From positions 1 through 9,965 of the forward strand of contig WTJQ01000052.1 in the NCBI GenBank assembly GCA_011524785.1: a DNA stretch of 9,965 nucleotides, in the 5' to 3' direction. The position numbers were made by a program, and so were the translations under genes. Origin of the DNA: Planctomycetota bacterium (GTDB lineage Bacteria; Planctomycetota; UBA1135; GCA-002686595). Under the pieces are notes generated by a model that saw only the letters and a program-made list of their open reading frames with translations, was not told where the DNA came from and searched no databases. This document shows, piece by piece, positions 1 to 6,277 of this stretch; the stretch's first letter is position 1, and each line of letters starts with the position of its first letter.

Positions 1-28
1 CGCCGGGAGCGTGGCCCTCCGCCGCGGC

Positions 29-1648
29 TCAGAGGCCCCCGTCCGGCTCCTCGCGAATCCTCGCCATGAGGCTCCGCATGGCCTCGAGCCGCTCGGGCTC
101 GCGTGCGGCGAGGTCCTGCTCCTCGCCCGGGTCGGCCCCCAGGTCGTAGAGCGCCCCGCGCTCCCCCGGCGTGAACGAACCCCAGGGCCCGAGGCCGATG
201 CGCGTCTTGCCAGGAGGCACGTACTTCCACTGGCCCTGCCGGAGCGCGAGCCTGCCCGCCTCGTGCACGAGGTGCGGGCGCCCAACCGGGTCATTGCCCA
301 GTAGCGCGTCGAGGGAGTCTCGCGAGTCGGGGCAGGCCCCCTCCGGCACATCGACCTCGGCCAGGGCGGCGAGGGAGCGCGCGAGGTCGACCTGGCCCAG
401 GAGTGCGCTCGAGGTCTGGCCCGCCTCGATCCATCCCGTCCAGCGCACCAGGAACGGCGTGCGCGTCCCGCCCTCGAAGCGCGAGTACTTCCCCGCGCGC
501 CAGGGCCCGTTCGGGTCGTGTTCGCCGAGCAACTCGTTGGCGTCGTCGCGGTAGCCGTCGTCGAGGACGGGACCATTGTCCGAGGCGAAGATCACGAGGG
601 TCTCCTCCGCCAGGCCGCGGGCGTCCAGGAAGTCGAGGAGCTCCCCCACGCACCAGTCGGCCTGGACCATCGCGTCCCCGCGCGGTCCCTGGCCGCTGGC
701 CCCCTCGAAGCGCGAGTGCGGCAGGCGCGGGACGTGGATGTCATGGGTCGAGAACATCAGGAACCAGGGCTTGCGGCCCCCGTCCTGGCGGACCTGGGAC
801 GCCGCGTCCTCGAGGAACTCCAGGGCCTCGCCCACGAAGACGTCGGCCATGTCCTCGTCCACCCAGCGCGCCGCCTCGCCACCGGTCATCCAGCCGATGC
901 GCGAGACGCCGTTGACGATCGTGCTGTTGTGGCCGTGGGACCAGTCCTGGCGCAGGGTGTCCCGCGCCTCCTTCCCGCTCGGCGAGGGGTCGATGCGCTT
1001 GCGATAGCTGACCTCGATCGGGTCCTCGGGGTCGAGCCCCACCACGCGGCCGTCCTCGAAGTAGACGCAGGGCACGCGATCCCCGGTCGCCGGCATCAGG
1101 AAGTGGTGGTCGAACCCGAGGTCCGCGGGGTTCGGCCGGACCTCCTGGTTCCAGTCGTTGCCGCCCTCACCCAGGCCCAGGTGCCACTTGCCGACGATGC
1201 CCGTGGTGTAGCCCGCGGTCTGGAGCACGTCCGCCAGCGTGACCGTGTCCGGGTCGATCACGAGCCCGGCGTCCCCGGACGCGATGCCCGTGCCCTTCTT
1301 GCGGAAGGCGTACTGCCCCGTGAGCAGGGCGTAGCGCGAGGGCGTGCAGGTCGCCGCGCTGCAGTGGGCGTCGGTGAAGCGCAGCCCCTCGTCCGCGAGC
1401 CGGTCGATGTTCGGGGTCGGCGTCCGTGAGCCCTCGTAGCAGCCCACGTCTCCGTAGCCCACGTCATCGGTATAGATCAGGAGGACGTTGGGAGGCGCCG
1501 CTTCGACGGGGGCTGTGTTGCCTAGCGTCGTGTCGCCTAGCCTCGTGCCGCCATCACCATCGCCCGCCGTACGACATGCCGCCGAGAAGGAGGCGAGGAC
1601 CACGGCCGCCCACGGGAGGGAGCGGCCTCGAGGATCGAGGCTCGTCAT
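29..1648 (-). CDS. Sulfatase, arylsulfatase A-like, exported (type I formylglycine sulfatase)
   Basis: The 539-residue product is predicted to hydrolyse sulfate esters outside the cytoplasm. The metal-binding pair DD is at residues 61-62 (YTDDVGYGD). The core C-x-P-S-R is CTPSR at 101-105; in this family Cys101 is converted to formylglycine by a maturase, which is not in this window. Other family blocks are GKWHLG (153-158), THDIHVPR (301-308), SDNGP (356-360) and KYSRFEGGTRTPF (387-399), so all expected catalytic blocks are present and the length is normal. The N-terminus has a hydrophobic stretch ending at Cys25 (SFSAAC), which is either an imperfect lipobox or a Sec signal. An acidic, low-complexity linker follows to about residue 52. 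The ATG at 1648 has no obvious ribosome binding site. The gene lies 39 bp after the esterase-cytochrome gene and is probably co-transcribed with it. The family is secure; the substrate (glycan or aryl sulfate) is unknown. Confidence 0.95.
   Translation of the reverse strand: MTSLDPRGRSLPWAAVVLASFSAACRTAGDGDGGTRLGDTTLGNTAPVEAAPPNVLLIYTDDVGYGDVGCYEGSRTPTPNIDRLADEGLRFTDAHCSAATCTPSRYALLTGQYAFRKKGTGIASGDAGLVIDPDTVTLADVLQTAGYTTGIVGKWHLGLGEGGNDWNQEVRPNPADLGFDHHFLMPATGDRVPCVYFEDGRVVGLDPEDPIEVSYRKRIDPSPSGKEARDTLRQDWSHGHNSTIVNGVSRIGWMTGGEAARWVDEDMADVFVGEALEFLEDAASQVRQDGGRKPWFLMFSTHDIHVPRLPHSRFEGASGQGPRGDAMVQADWCVGELLDFLDARGLAEETLVIFASDNGPVLDDGYRDDANELLGEHDPNGPWRAGKYSRFEGGTRTPFLVRWTGWIEAGQTSSALLGQVDLARSLAALAEVDVPEGACPDSRDSLDALLGNDPVGRPHLVHEAGRLALRQGQWKYVPPGKTRIGLGPWGSFTPGERGALYDLGADPGEEQDLAAREPERLEAMRSLMARIREEPDGGL
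1515..1544. repeat. Imperfect 15-bp tandem repeat in the sulfatase linker
   Basis: Two 15-bp units (gtgttgcctagcgtc and gtgtcgcctagcctc, 13 of 15 identical) lie inside the sulfatase gene. They encode the duplicated peptide pattern RLGDT-TLGNT in the linker between the signal peptide and the catalytic domain. It is in frame and probably a harmless local duplication in a flexible spacer. Confidence 0.6.
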
Positions 1649-1660
1649 GGCCCGAGCCTA
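1649..1660 (-). promoter_or_regulatory. Start-proximal element upstream of the sulfatase
   Basis: Read on the minus strand, the 12 bases before the ATG are TAGGCTCGGGCC. They match 10 of 12 bases at the same offset before the esterase-cytochrome gene. The TAnnnT hexamer ending 6 bp before ATG would suit a -10 box of a leaderless transcript, but I see no -35 box. Chance similarity in GC-rich DNA is possible. Confidence 0.25.
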
Positions 1661-1687
1661 GCCGAGGCGGGCTCCGTCCCGCGCCGC

Positions 1688-3799
1688 TCAGTTCTCGAGC
1701 CGCATGCGCGCCAGGTAGATGGCGGACTTGCCCTCGTGGCTCGAGTAGTACGAGACCAAGAGCTCCGAGCCTTCGAGGACCATCCCCGGATAGCTCGTGT
1801 CGCCCCCCGAGGGGAGCACCGCCAATTCGGTCCAGTTGCCCGCGAGGTCCACCTGGCCGATGGCGGTCCGCTTGCGCCAGCCCCCCTCCCCCTCGGAGCG
1901 CCGGCCAGCGGCCAGCATCCGCCCGTCGTCGAGGACGAGGAGCTCGGGCCCCCCGAGCGACACCGGCAGCTCGTTCCAGGTCCACTCCGTGAAGGGCGGC
2001 GGGGCGGAGCCGATCATGGCGTTGCCCTCGCGACGCACCAGCGCCGCCATCGACCCGTCGGGGAGGGCCCGCAGGGTGGCCTCGCTCGGCCGCTGGTCGA
2101 GGTCCCAGGTCGCCACGGCCCGGGCCTCCACGCCGTCCTCGATCGCGACCAGGTGCTGCCGCCAGACGTCGCCCTCGGGCTGGTAGACCACGCCGTAGGC
2201 CGTCGAGCCGATCCAGGTCAGGCGCCAGAGCCAGTCGACGGGCCCCGCGATCTCGGGGTCGATCCGCACGTCCACGAGCTCGAGGTCCGCTCCGGCCCGG
2301 GGCCTCCAGCGCGCGACCTTCGAGGTGCGGCCGAGGAGCTCCGTCCCCTCGTAGCGCGAGGCGCCCACGAGCAGCAGCAGGTCACCGTCGGGAGCCACGC
2401 TGAGCTTGGGGTCCCGCAGGTCGAGGCCCTCCTCCGCGAGCAGGGTTCGGCTGCGCCAGCTCTCCCCATCGCGGGAGGACAGGACGCGAATGGCCCCGCC
2501 GGTGCCCCCCACGTGGGAGTCCCCCTCGCGGAACGCCAGGACCAGCTCGCCGCGGTACGAGACCAGGTCGGTGAACGCCTGATGGGGCGCCGCGTCCCAG
2601 ACGCGGCTCACTCCCTCCAGCTCGAGCGACACGGGGCCAGGCTCCGCCCCGGGCCACGCGTCCAGCCAAGGCGCCTTCGAGCCCACCCAGGCGAGGAGCT
2701 GCCGCCGCTCCTCCGCGGTCAGGGGCTCGGCGTCGCGCGGCGGCATCTGCTGCCGGGGATCGCCGCCCCGCGCCAGGCGGTAGAAGAGCTCGCACGCGAT
2801 GATCCCGGCATCGTCCGCGCGGCTCGCGATCAGCCAGCCCCGCTCGGAGCGCTGGTCGTAGGACGCGGGCAGGTCGAGGCGCAGGCCGGCCCGCGGAGGG
2901 TCGGCGCCCGGGCCGTGGCAGCCGAAGCACTTCGCCTCGAGGATCGCGTAGACGCCGAGGTGCTTGGACGGCCCCGCCGGCCTGGGGTGATCCTGGAAGA
3001 ACCGCGCTGCTAGACGCGCGTGGTCGGGGTGGTGTCGATGCCCGCCCCCGTGCTCGAACAGGAGCACGTCGGCCCCCTCCTCTGCAGGGAAGCGCACGAC
3101 GCGCTCGTCGCGCGCCCAGGGCTCGGGCTCCCCACACCGGCGGGCCTCCCGCAGCGAGCGGAGTGCGTTCTCCTGCCAGACCCACTTCACGAGCTCGTCG
3201 TCGGGGGAGCCCGCGTGGAGGACGGCCACCCCCGCCGCCGCCGTCTGCCCCACGCGGCGCCCCTTGCCGCTGGCGGAGGGAGAGACCGAGGCGAGGACCT
3301 CGGCGCGCTCCTCGAGCAGGAGGTAGGTGAAGCCTCCCCCGTTCGAGTGCCCGGTGACGTGGATCCGGTCGGGATCCACCGCGGCCTCCTCCTGGAGCCG
3401 GGCGAGCAGCGCGTCGAAGAGCGCGAGGTCCCGGTCCCCCTGCGTGCCGGCGACGTTCTGCCAGCCGGGGCGCCGGCCGTCGGGGTCGACCAGCCTGCTC
3501 GGCGTGGGCAGCCCCTGGGGGTAGACCACGATCGCCTCGGGCCACTCGCGGTGAAGACCGAAGCGTCGGGCGAAGCCCGGTGCGCGACCGCCGTGGCCGT
3601 GGAAGGCGAACACCACCGGCGCGGGTTCGCCAGCCTCGTTCTCCGTGGCACGAGCCGCCTCGGGGATCCTGACGAGCGCCGCTCGCTCGACATCACCGAC
3701 CTGCAGACGCCAGGTATCGAGCCGCTGTGCCGACGCGGGCGCCCCCAGGAGGAGGCTCAGGAGGAGGACCAGCAGGAGCGAGAACGGAGCCCTGTGCAT
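1688..3799 (-). CDS. Fused serine esterase, PSCyt1 cytochrome c and BNR/sialidase-like propeller, secreted
   Basis: The 703-residue product (from ATG 3799) starts with a Sec signal peptide (MHRAPFSLLL to about APASAQ, residues 1-25). Residues 35-275 form an alpha/beta hydrolase of the PHB depolymerase/LpqC/feruloyl esterase type: oxyanion region FHGHGG (66-71), nucleophile GHSNGGG with Ser152, a probable acid in GSPDDE (197-202) and a His in HGGGH (250-254). Residues 280-380 form a PSCyt1-type cytochrome c: heme site CFGCH (291-295), AGLRLD, a possible Met ligand in QQMPP (350-354), and LLAWVGSKAPW. Residues 400-703 resemble BNR/exo-sialidase-like propellers, with AFREGDSHV, an Asp-box-like SRDGESW, LRDPKLSV, WLWRLTW and the ending DTSYPG-SYYSSHEGKSAIYLARM. 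A TTG start 12 bp upstream is possible, but the ATG gives a cleaner signal peptide. It sits between the FAD oxidoreductase and sulfatase genes. The domain calls are good; the combined function is unknown. Confidence 0.92.
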   Translation of the reverse strand: MHRAPFSLLLVLLLSLLLGAPASAQRLDTWRLQVGDVERAALVRIPEAARATENEAGEPAPVVFAFHGHGGRAPGFARRFGLHREWPEAIVVYPQGLPTPSRLVDPDGRRPGWQNVAGTQGDRDLALFDALLARLQEEAAVDPDRIHVTGHSNGGGFTYLLLEERAEVLASVSPSASGKGRRVGQTAAAGVAVLHAGSPDDELVKWVWQENALRSLREARRCGEPEPWARDERVVRFPAEEGADVLLFEHGGGHRHHPDHARLAARFFQDHPRPAGPSKHLGVYAILEAKCFGCHGPGADPPRAGLRLDLPASYDQRSERGWLIASRADDAGIIACELFYRLARGGDPRQQMPPRDAEPLTAEERRQLLAWVGSKAPWLDAWPGAEPGPVSLELEGVSRVWDAAPHQAFTDLVSYRGELVLAFREGDSHVGGTGGAIRVLSSRDGESWRSRTLLAEEGLDLRDPKLSVAPDGDLLLLVGASRYEGTELLGRTSKVARWRPRAGADLELVDVRIDPEIAGPVDWLWRLTWIGSTAYGVVYQPEGDVWRQHLVAIEDGVEARAVATWDLDQRPSEATLRALPDGSMAALVRREGNAMIGSAPPPFTEWTWNELPVSLGGPELLVLDDGRMLAAGRRSEGEGGWRKRTAIGQVDLAGNWTELAVLPSGGDTSYPGMVLEGSELLVSYYSSHEGKSAIYLARMRLEN

Positions 3800-3811
3800 G
3801 GCCCGATCCAA
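3800..3811 (-). promoter_or_regulatory. Start-proximal element upstream of the esterase-cytochrome gene
   Basis: On the minus strand the 12 bases before ATG 3799 read TTGGATCGGGCC, sharing TCGGGCC directly next to ATG with the sulfatase gene. This supports ATG 3799 as the start. The first three bases are also an in-frame TTG, so the alternative is that this is simply coding sequence. The role, in transcription or translation, is unproven. Confidence 0.25.
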
Positions 3812-3859
3812 CCATGCACGGACGGCGAGGTTGCGTCCCGAGTCGGAGATCCGTCGGGA

Positions 3860-6136
3860 TCAGCGGCGCGGGCGCAGCTCGAGGCGCCGCAGCTTCATCA
3901 GCGGGCCCTCGTCCTTGTCGCCGTGCACGGTGATCCGGTGGTCTCCGGCCCCAACGGCCACGGTCCCCAACAGGAGCGTGCGGTAGTCCGTCCAGGACTC
4001 CGTCGCCGCGAGCGGGGCCCGGGCCATCGCCTCGCCGTCCGCGCGGACCTCGACCGTCCAGCCGGCCTCGGAGGGCGCGCAGGCGTAGGTCAGCACGACC
4101 TCGAACTCCCCCGGCTCCGCGAGCTCGAGCGCCCACTCCGCGTGCGCGTCCCGGTCGCGCCAGTAGCCCAGGCAGTTCTGGTCGCCCTCGTAGCGGAGGC
4201 TCTTGCCCCGGACGGCCGCGCTGCGGGCCTCGAGGGTGAAGCCTCCGTCCTCGCGAGACGCCTCGGGCTCGAGACGGCCCGCGCCGATGCGCATGAGTCC
4301 CTCGAGCTCGTCCCAGTGCTCCGCGTGCACGGCGCGCGGATCGCAGTCGTGCGCGGCGCAGAGCGAGGCCGCGAGGCCGACGATCTCCCCCATGGCGCCG
4401 GTGGTCTTCATGACGCGCACGGCGCCCAGGGCCTCGTGGGTCACGCTGATGTCGCGCCCGGCCATGAACAGGTTGGGGACGTTGCGGCTGTAGAGGCAGC
4501 GGTAGGGCACCCAGTAGGGGCCGTCGTACTCGTAGCCCTTGCCCCGCGTGTAGTCGGCGATGAAGGCGTCGTCCCCGTGCCCCTCCGCATAGCGCGTGTC
4601 CGGGTGGTGGGTGTCGATGCCCCAGGTGCAGGGGAAGCAGCCGTCGTCCCAGTCGCGCCCGTCCCGCAGGTCCTCGGCCGTGAGGACCACGTCCCCCATC
4701 AGCCGGCGCGACTCGCGCTTGCCCGCGATGTAGGCGACCCAGTTCAGGCGGTGGGCGGGGTAGCGGCCCTCCACGTTCTTGATCGCGTCCCACGCCCCGT
4801 ACATGGCGCGGAAGTTCTGGTCGCGGATGCGCTCCATGTCGGCGATGGGATCGCGATCGAAGCCGTTCTCCCAGTACCAGTTCCCGATGGAGATGGGCCC
4901 GTTCGAGCGCTCCGGCGTCTTGGCCCCCCAGTCACGCCCGGGGAAGGGCTTGTCCTCGAGGTCCACGGCCCACGGCGTGCGCGGGAAGGCCGCGTCCTCC
5001 ACCGCCTGGGCGAGCTCGGAGGACAGGGGATCCAGGTCGTCGCAGAGGCACTGGATGTTCCAGAGGTTGCTCGCCCCCATGTGCCCCTCGTCGGTCTGCT
5101 CGAAGTCGGCCCCGGCCAGGAAGCCCAGGGACGCGTCGCCGGTGCTGTCGAGGAACCAGCGCCCGCGCAGGCGGACCCGCTCCCCCGTGCGCACGTCCTC
5201 CGCGAGGATCGCGGCGATGCGCTCCCCGTCGAGCTCCACGCCGTTCATGCGGCGCTCCAGGAACAGGGTCAGGTCCTCCTCCGCACGCGCCACCCTCAGC
5301 TTGCGGTCGTCGTCGAAGACCGCCGCCCCCTGGGCGTTCTTCGAGTCGGCCCGGCGCTCGGGGACGAGCTCCATGACGACGTCGCCGATCCGCGGATAGG
5401 GCTGCTGGTTCACGTGCCCCTCGGGCCAGACGCGCACCTCCGAGCTGGAGTTGCCCCCGAGCACGGGGCGGTCCTGGACGAGCGCCACGGACAGGCCTCG
5501 ACGGGCGGCGGTCACGGCTGCGGCCGTGCCGGCCATGCCCCCGCCCACGACGACCAGGTCGAACTCCCCCGCGTCCTCGGGCCCGACGGGGAGTCCGCGG
5601 ACGCTGCGACGCCAGGGGGTCAGCTCGGCCAGGTCCTCCGGCGGGACGAAGGCCGGGTCCCGCGCGAGCAGGACCGCGTCGCAGCGGCCCTCGAAGCCCG
5701 TCAGGTCGTGCAGGGCGAGCGTGTGGCGCCCGGGATCGAGCTCGAGCATCCCGCCGTCCTGCCAGTGCCAGGCCGCGCCCTCGGTCCCGAACTCCGGCCC
5801 CACGGCCGCGCCGTCCACGAGGACCTGGAAGCGGCCGGGTGCGCCCTCGACGCCCCACGGCGCCACCCAGTCCCGCGTGCGGACCCAGAGGCGCCAGGTC
5901 CCAGGGTGCTCGACCTCGAGCGCCGTGACGGCGTCCTCCACCGGCACGCCCATGCCGTGGGCCAAGAGGTACGGCGACCCCATCAGGTCCATGAACTGCT
6001 GGTCGAGGACCCAGCCCCCGAGCTCGTCGAACCCCTCGGCCTCGAGGAGCAGCAGCTGGCGGGGCCGATCGGCCGTGGCGGTCACGGCGCAGGCGCCAAG
6101 GGCTCCCAGAGCGAGGATGAGGCACGGACGCAGCAT
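3860..6136 (-). CDS. FAD-dependent oxidoreductase, predicted lipoprotein, with flanking carbohydrate-binding-like modules
   Basis: The 758-residue product begins with a short hydrophobic signal and a good lipobox, LGAC, with Cys16 as lipid anchor. There is no twin-arginine motif. Residues 27-160 form a beta-rich module (LEAEGFDELGGWVLDQQFMD, TWRLWVRTRDW, FQVLVDG, HTLALHDLTGFEGRCDAVLLARD) like those on polysaccharide-active enzymes. Residues 192-600 form an FAD_oxidored-type flavoprotein: Rossmann motif VVVGGGMAG (195-203), a second-strand segment ending in LGGNSSSEVR (226-235), DSTGDAS (330-336), and the late FAD segment NLFMAGRDISVTHEALGAVRVMKTTGAMGE (555-584). Residues 645-756 form another beta-sandwich (NCLGYWRDRDAHAEWALELAEPGEFEVVLTYACAP) resembling the C-terminal lectin-like domain seen in sulfatase or fucosidase clusters. 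It is the first gene of the minus-strand cluster. The oxidised substrate is unknown; a sugar or glycan is an inference from the side modules. Confidence 0.94.
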   Translation of the reverse strand: MLRPCLILALGALGACAVTATADRPRQLLLLEAEGFDELGGWVLDQQFMDLMGSPYLLAHGMGVPVEDAVTALEVEHPGTWRLWVRTRDWVAPWGVEGAPGRFQVLVDGAAVGPEFGTEGAAWHWQDGGMLELDPGRHTLALHDLTGFEGRCDAVLLARDPAFVPPEDLAELTPWRRSVRGLPVGPEDAGEFDLVVVGGGMAGTAAAVTAARRGLSVALVQDRPVLGGNSSSEVRVWPEGHVNQQPYPRIGDVVMELVPERRADSKNAQGAAVFDDDRKLRVARAEEDLTLFLERRMNGVELDGERIAAILAEDVRTGERVRLRGRWFLDSTGDASLGFLAGADFEQTDEGHMGASNLWNIQCLCDDLDPLSSELAQAVEDAAFPRTPWAVDLEDKPFPGRDWGAKTPERSNGPISIGNWYWENGFDRDPIADMERIRDQNFRAMYGAWDAIKNVEGRYPAHRLNWVAYIAGKRESRRLMGDVVLTAEDLRDGRDWDDGCFPCTWGIDTHHPDTRYAEGHGDDAFIADYTRGKGYEYDGPYWVPYRCLYSRNVPNLFMAGRDISVTHEALGAVRVMKTTGAMGEIVGLAASLCAAHDCDPRAVHAEHWDELEGLMRIGAGRLEPEASREDGGFTLEARSAAVRGKSLRYEGDQNCLGYWRDRDAHAEWALELAEPGEFEVVLTYACAPSEAGWTVEVRADGEAMARAPLAATESWTDYRTLLLGTVAVGAGDHRITVHGDKDEGPLMKLRRLELRPRR

Positions 6137-6148
6137 GCGCCCACTCTA
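6137..6148 (-). promoter_or_regulatory. Possible leaderless -10-like element before the FAD oxidoreductase
   Basis: On the minus strand the bases before ATG 6136 are TAGAGTGGGCGC. TAGAGT fits TAnnnT and ends 6 bp before the start, the same spacing as TAGGCT before the sulfatase. No Shine-Dalgarno sequence and no clear -35 box are visible, so this is weak. Confidence 0.25.
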
Positions 6149-6224
6149 GGCGGGGGCGGCCCGCTGGGCCGAGGGCGCGCCCGCGGCCTGCCCGAATCGC
6201 GCGGGGGACGCTACGGTCGAGGTG

Positions 6225-6260
6225 TCGGCGGATCTCACCGTCAGGCCCCTGCACCGCCGA
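6225..6260 (+). other. Inverted repeat in the haloperoxidase leader
   Basis: Arms tcggcgg (6225-6231) and ccgccga (6254-6260) are perfectly complementary over 7 bp and enclose 22 nt, which themselves contain cagg-cc-cctg. The structure ends 17 nt before the haloperoxidase ATG. It could form in the mRNA and affect translation, or be an operator; there is no match to a riboswitch class that I recognise. Confidence 0.3.
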
Positions 6261-6277
6261 TCCCCAACCGCTGCCCC

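Larger units (their letters stand above)
6137..6277. promoter_or_regulatory. Divergent intergenic region between the FAD oxidoreductase and haloperoxidase genes
   Basis: This 141-bp region separates two divergently transcribed genes and must hold the promoters for both directions, or at least their 5' leaders. It contains a hairpin with 6-bp arms and a 3-nt loop (6157-6162 cggccc, 6166-6171 gggccg), a perfect 10-bp palindrome gggcgcgccc (6173-6182), and a third inverted repeat at 6225-6260. A loose plus-strand -10 candidate is tacggt within cgctacggtc (around 6212-6217), but no matching -35 is convincing. Palindromes are common by chance at this GC content, so an operator role is only a possibility. 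Confidence 0.4.

Noticed and set aside
518..1429. Plus-strand 303-codon open frame inside the sulfatase gene
   Set aside because: It is antisense to conserved sulfatase motifs and has no domain of its own, so it is a shadow.
3836..3861. Short inverted repeats (tcccga/tcggga and gatcc/ggatc) at the end of the FAD oxidoreductase gene
   Set aside because: The arms are only 5-6 bp with no T-run, and the gap to the next gene is small. It is more likely chance than a terminator inside the cluster.
3020..6277. Plus-strand open frame of over 1000 codons leading in frame into the haloperoxidase gene
   Set aside because: It runs antisense to the well-supported FAD oxidoreductase and part of the esterase gene. 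Its translation is low-complexity and rich in Arg, Ala, Gly, Val, His and Pro. Stop-free antisense frames are expected at this GC content. The haloperoxidase has its own ATG and signal peptide at 6278.
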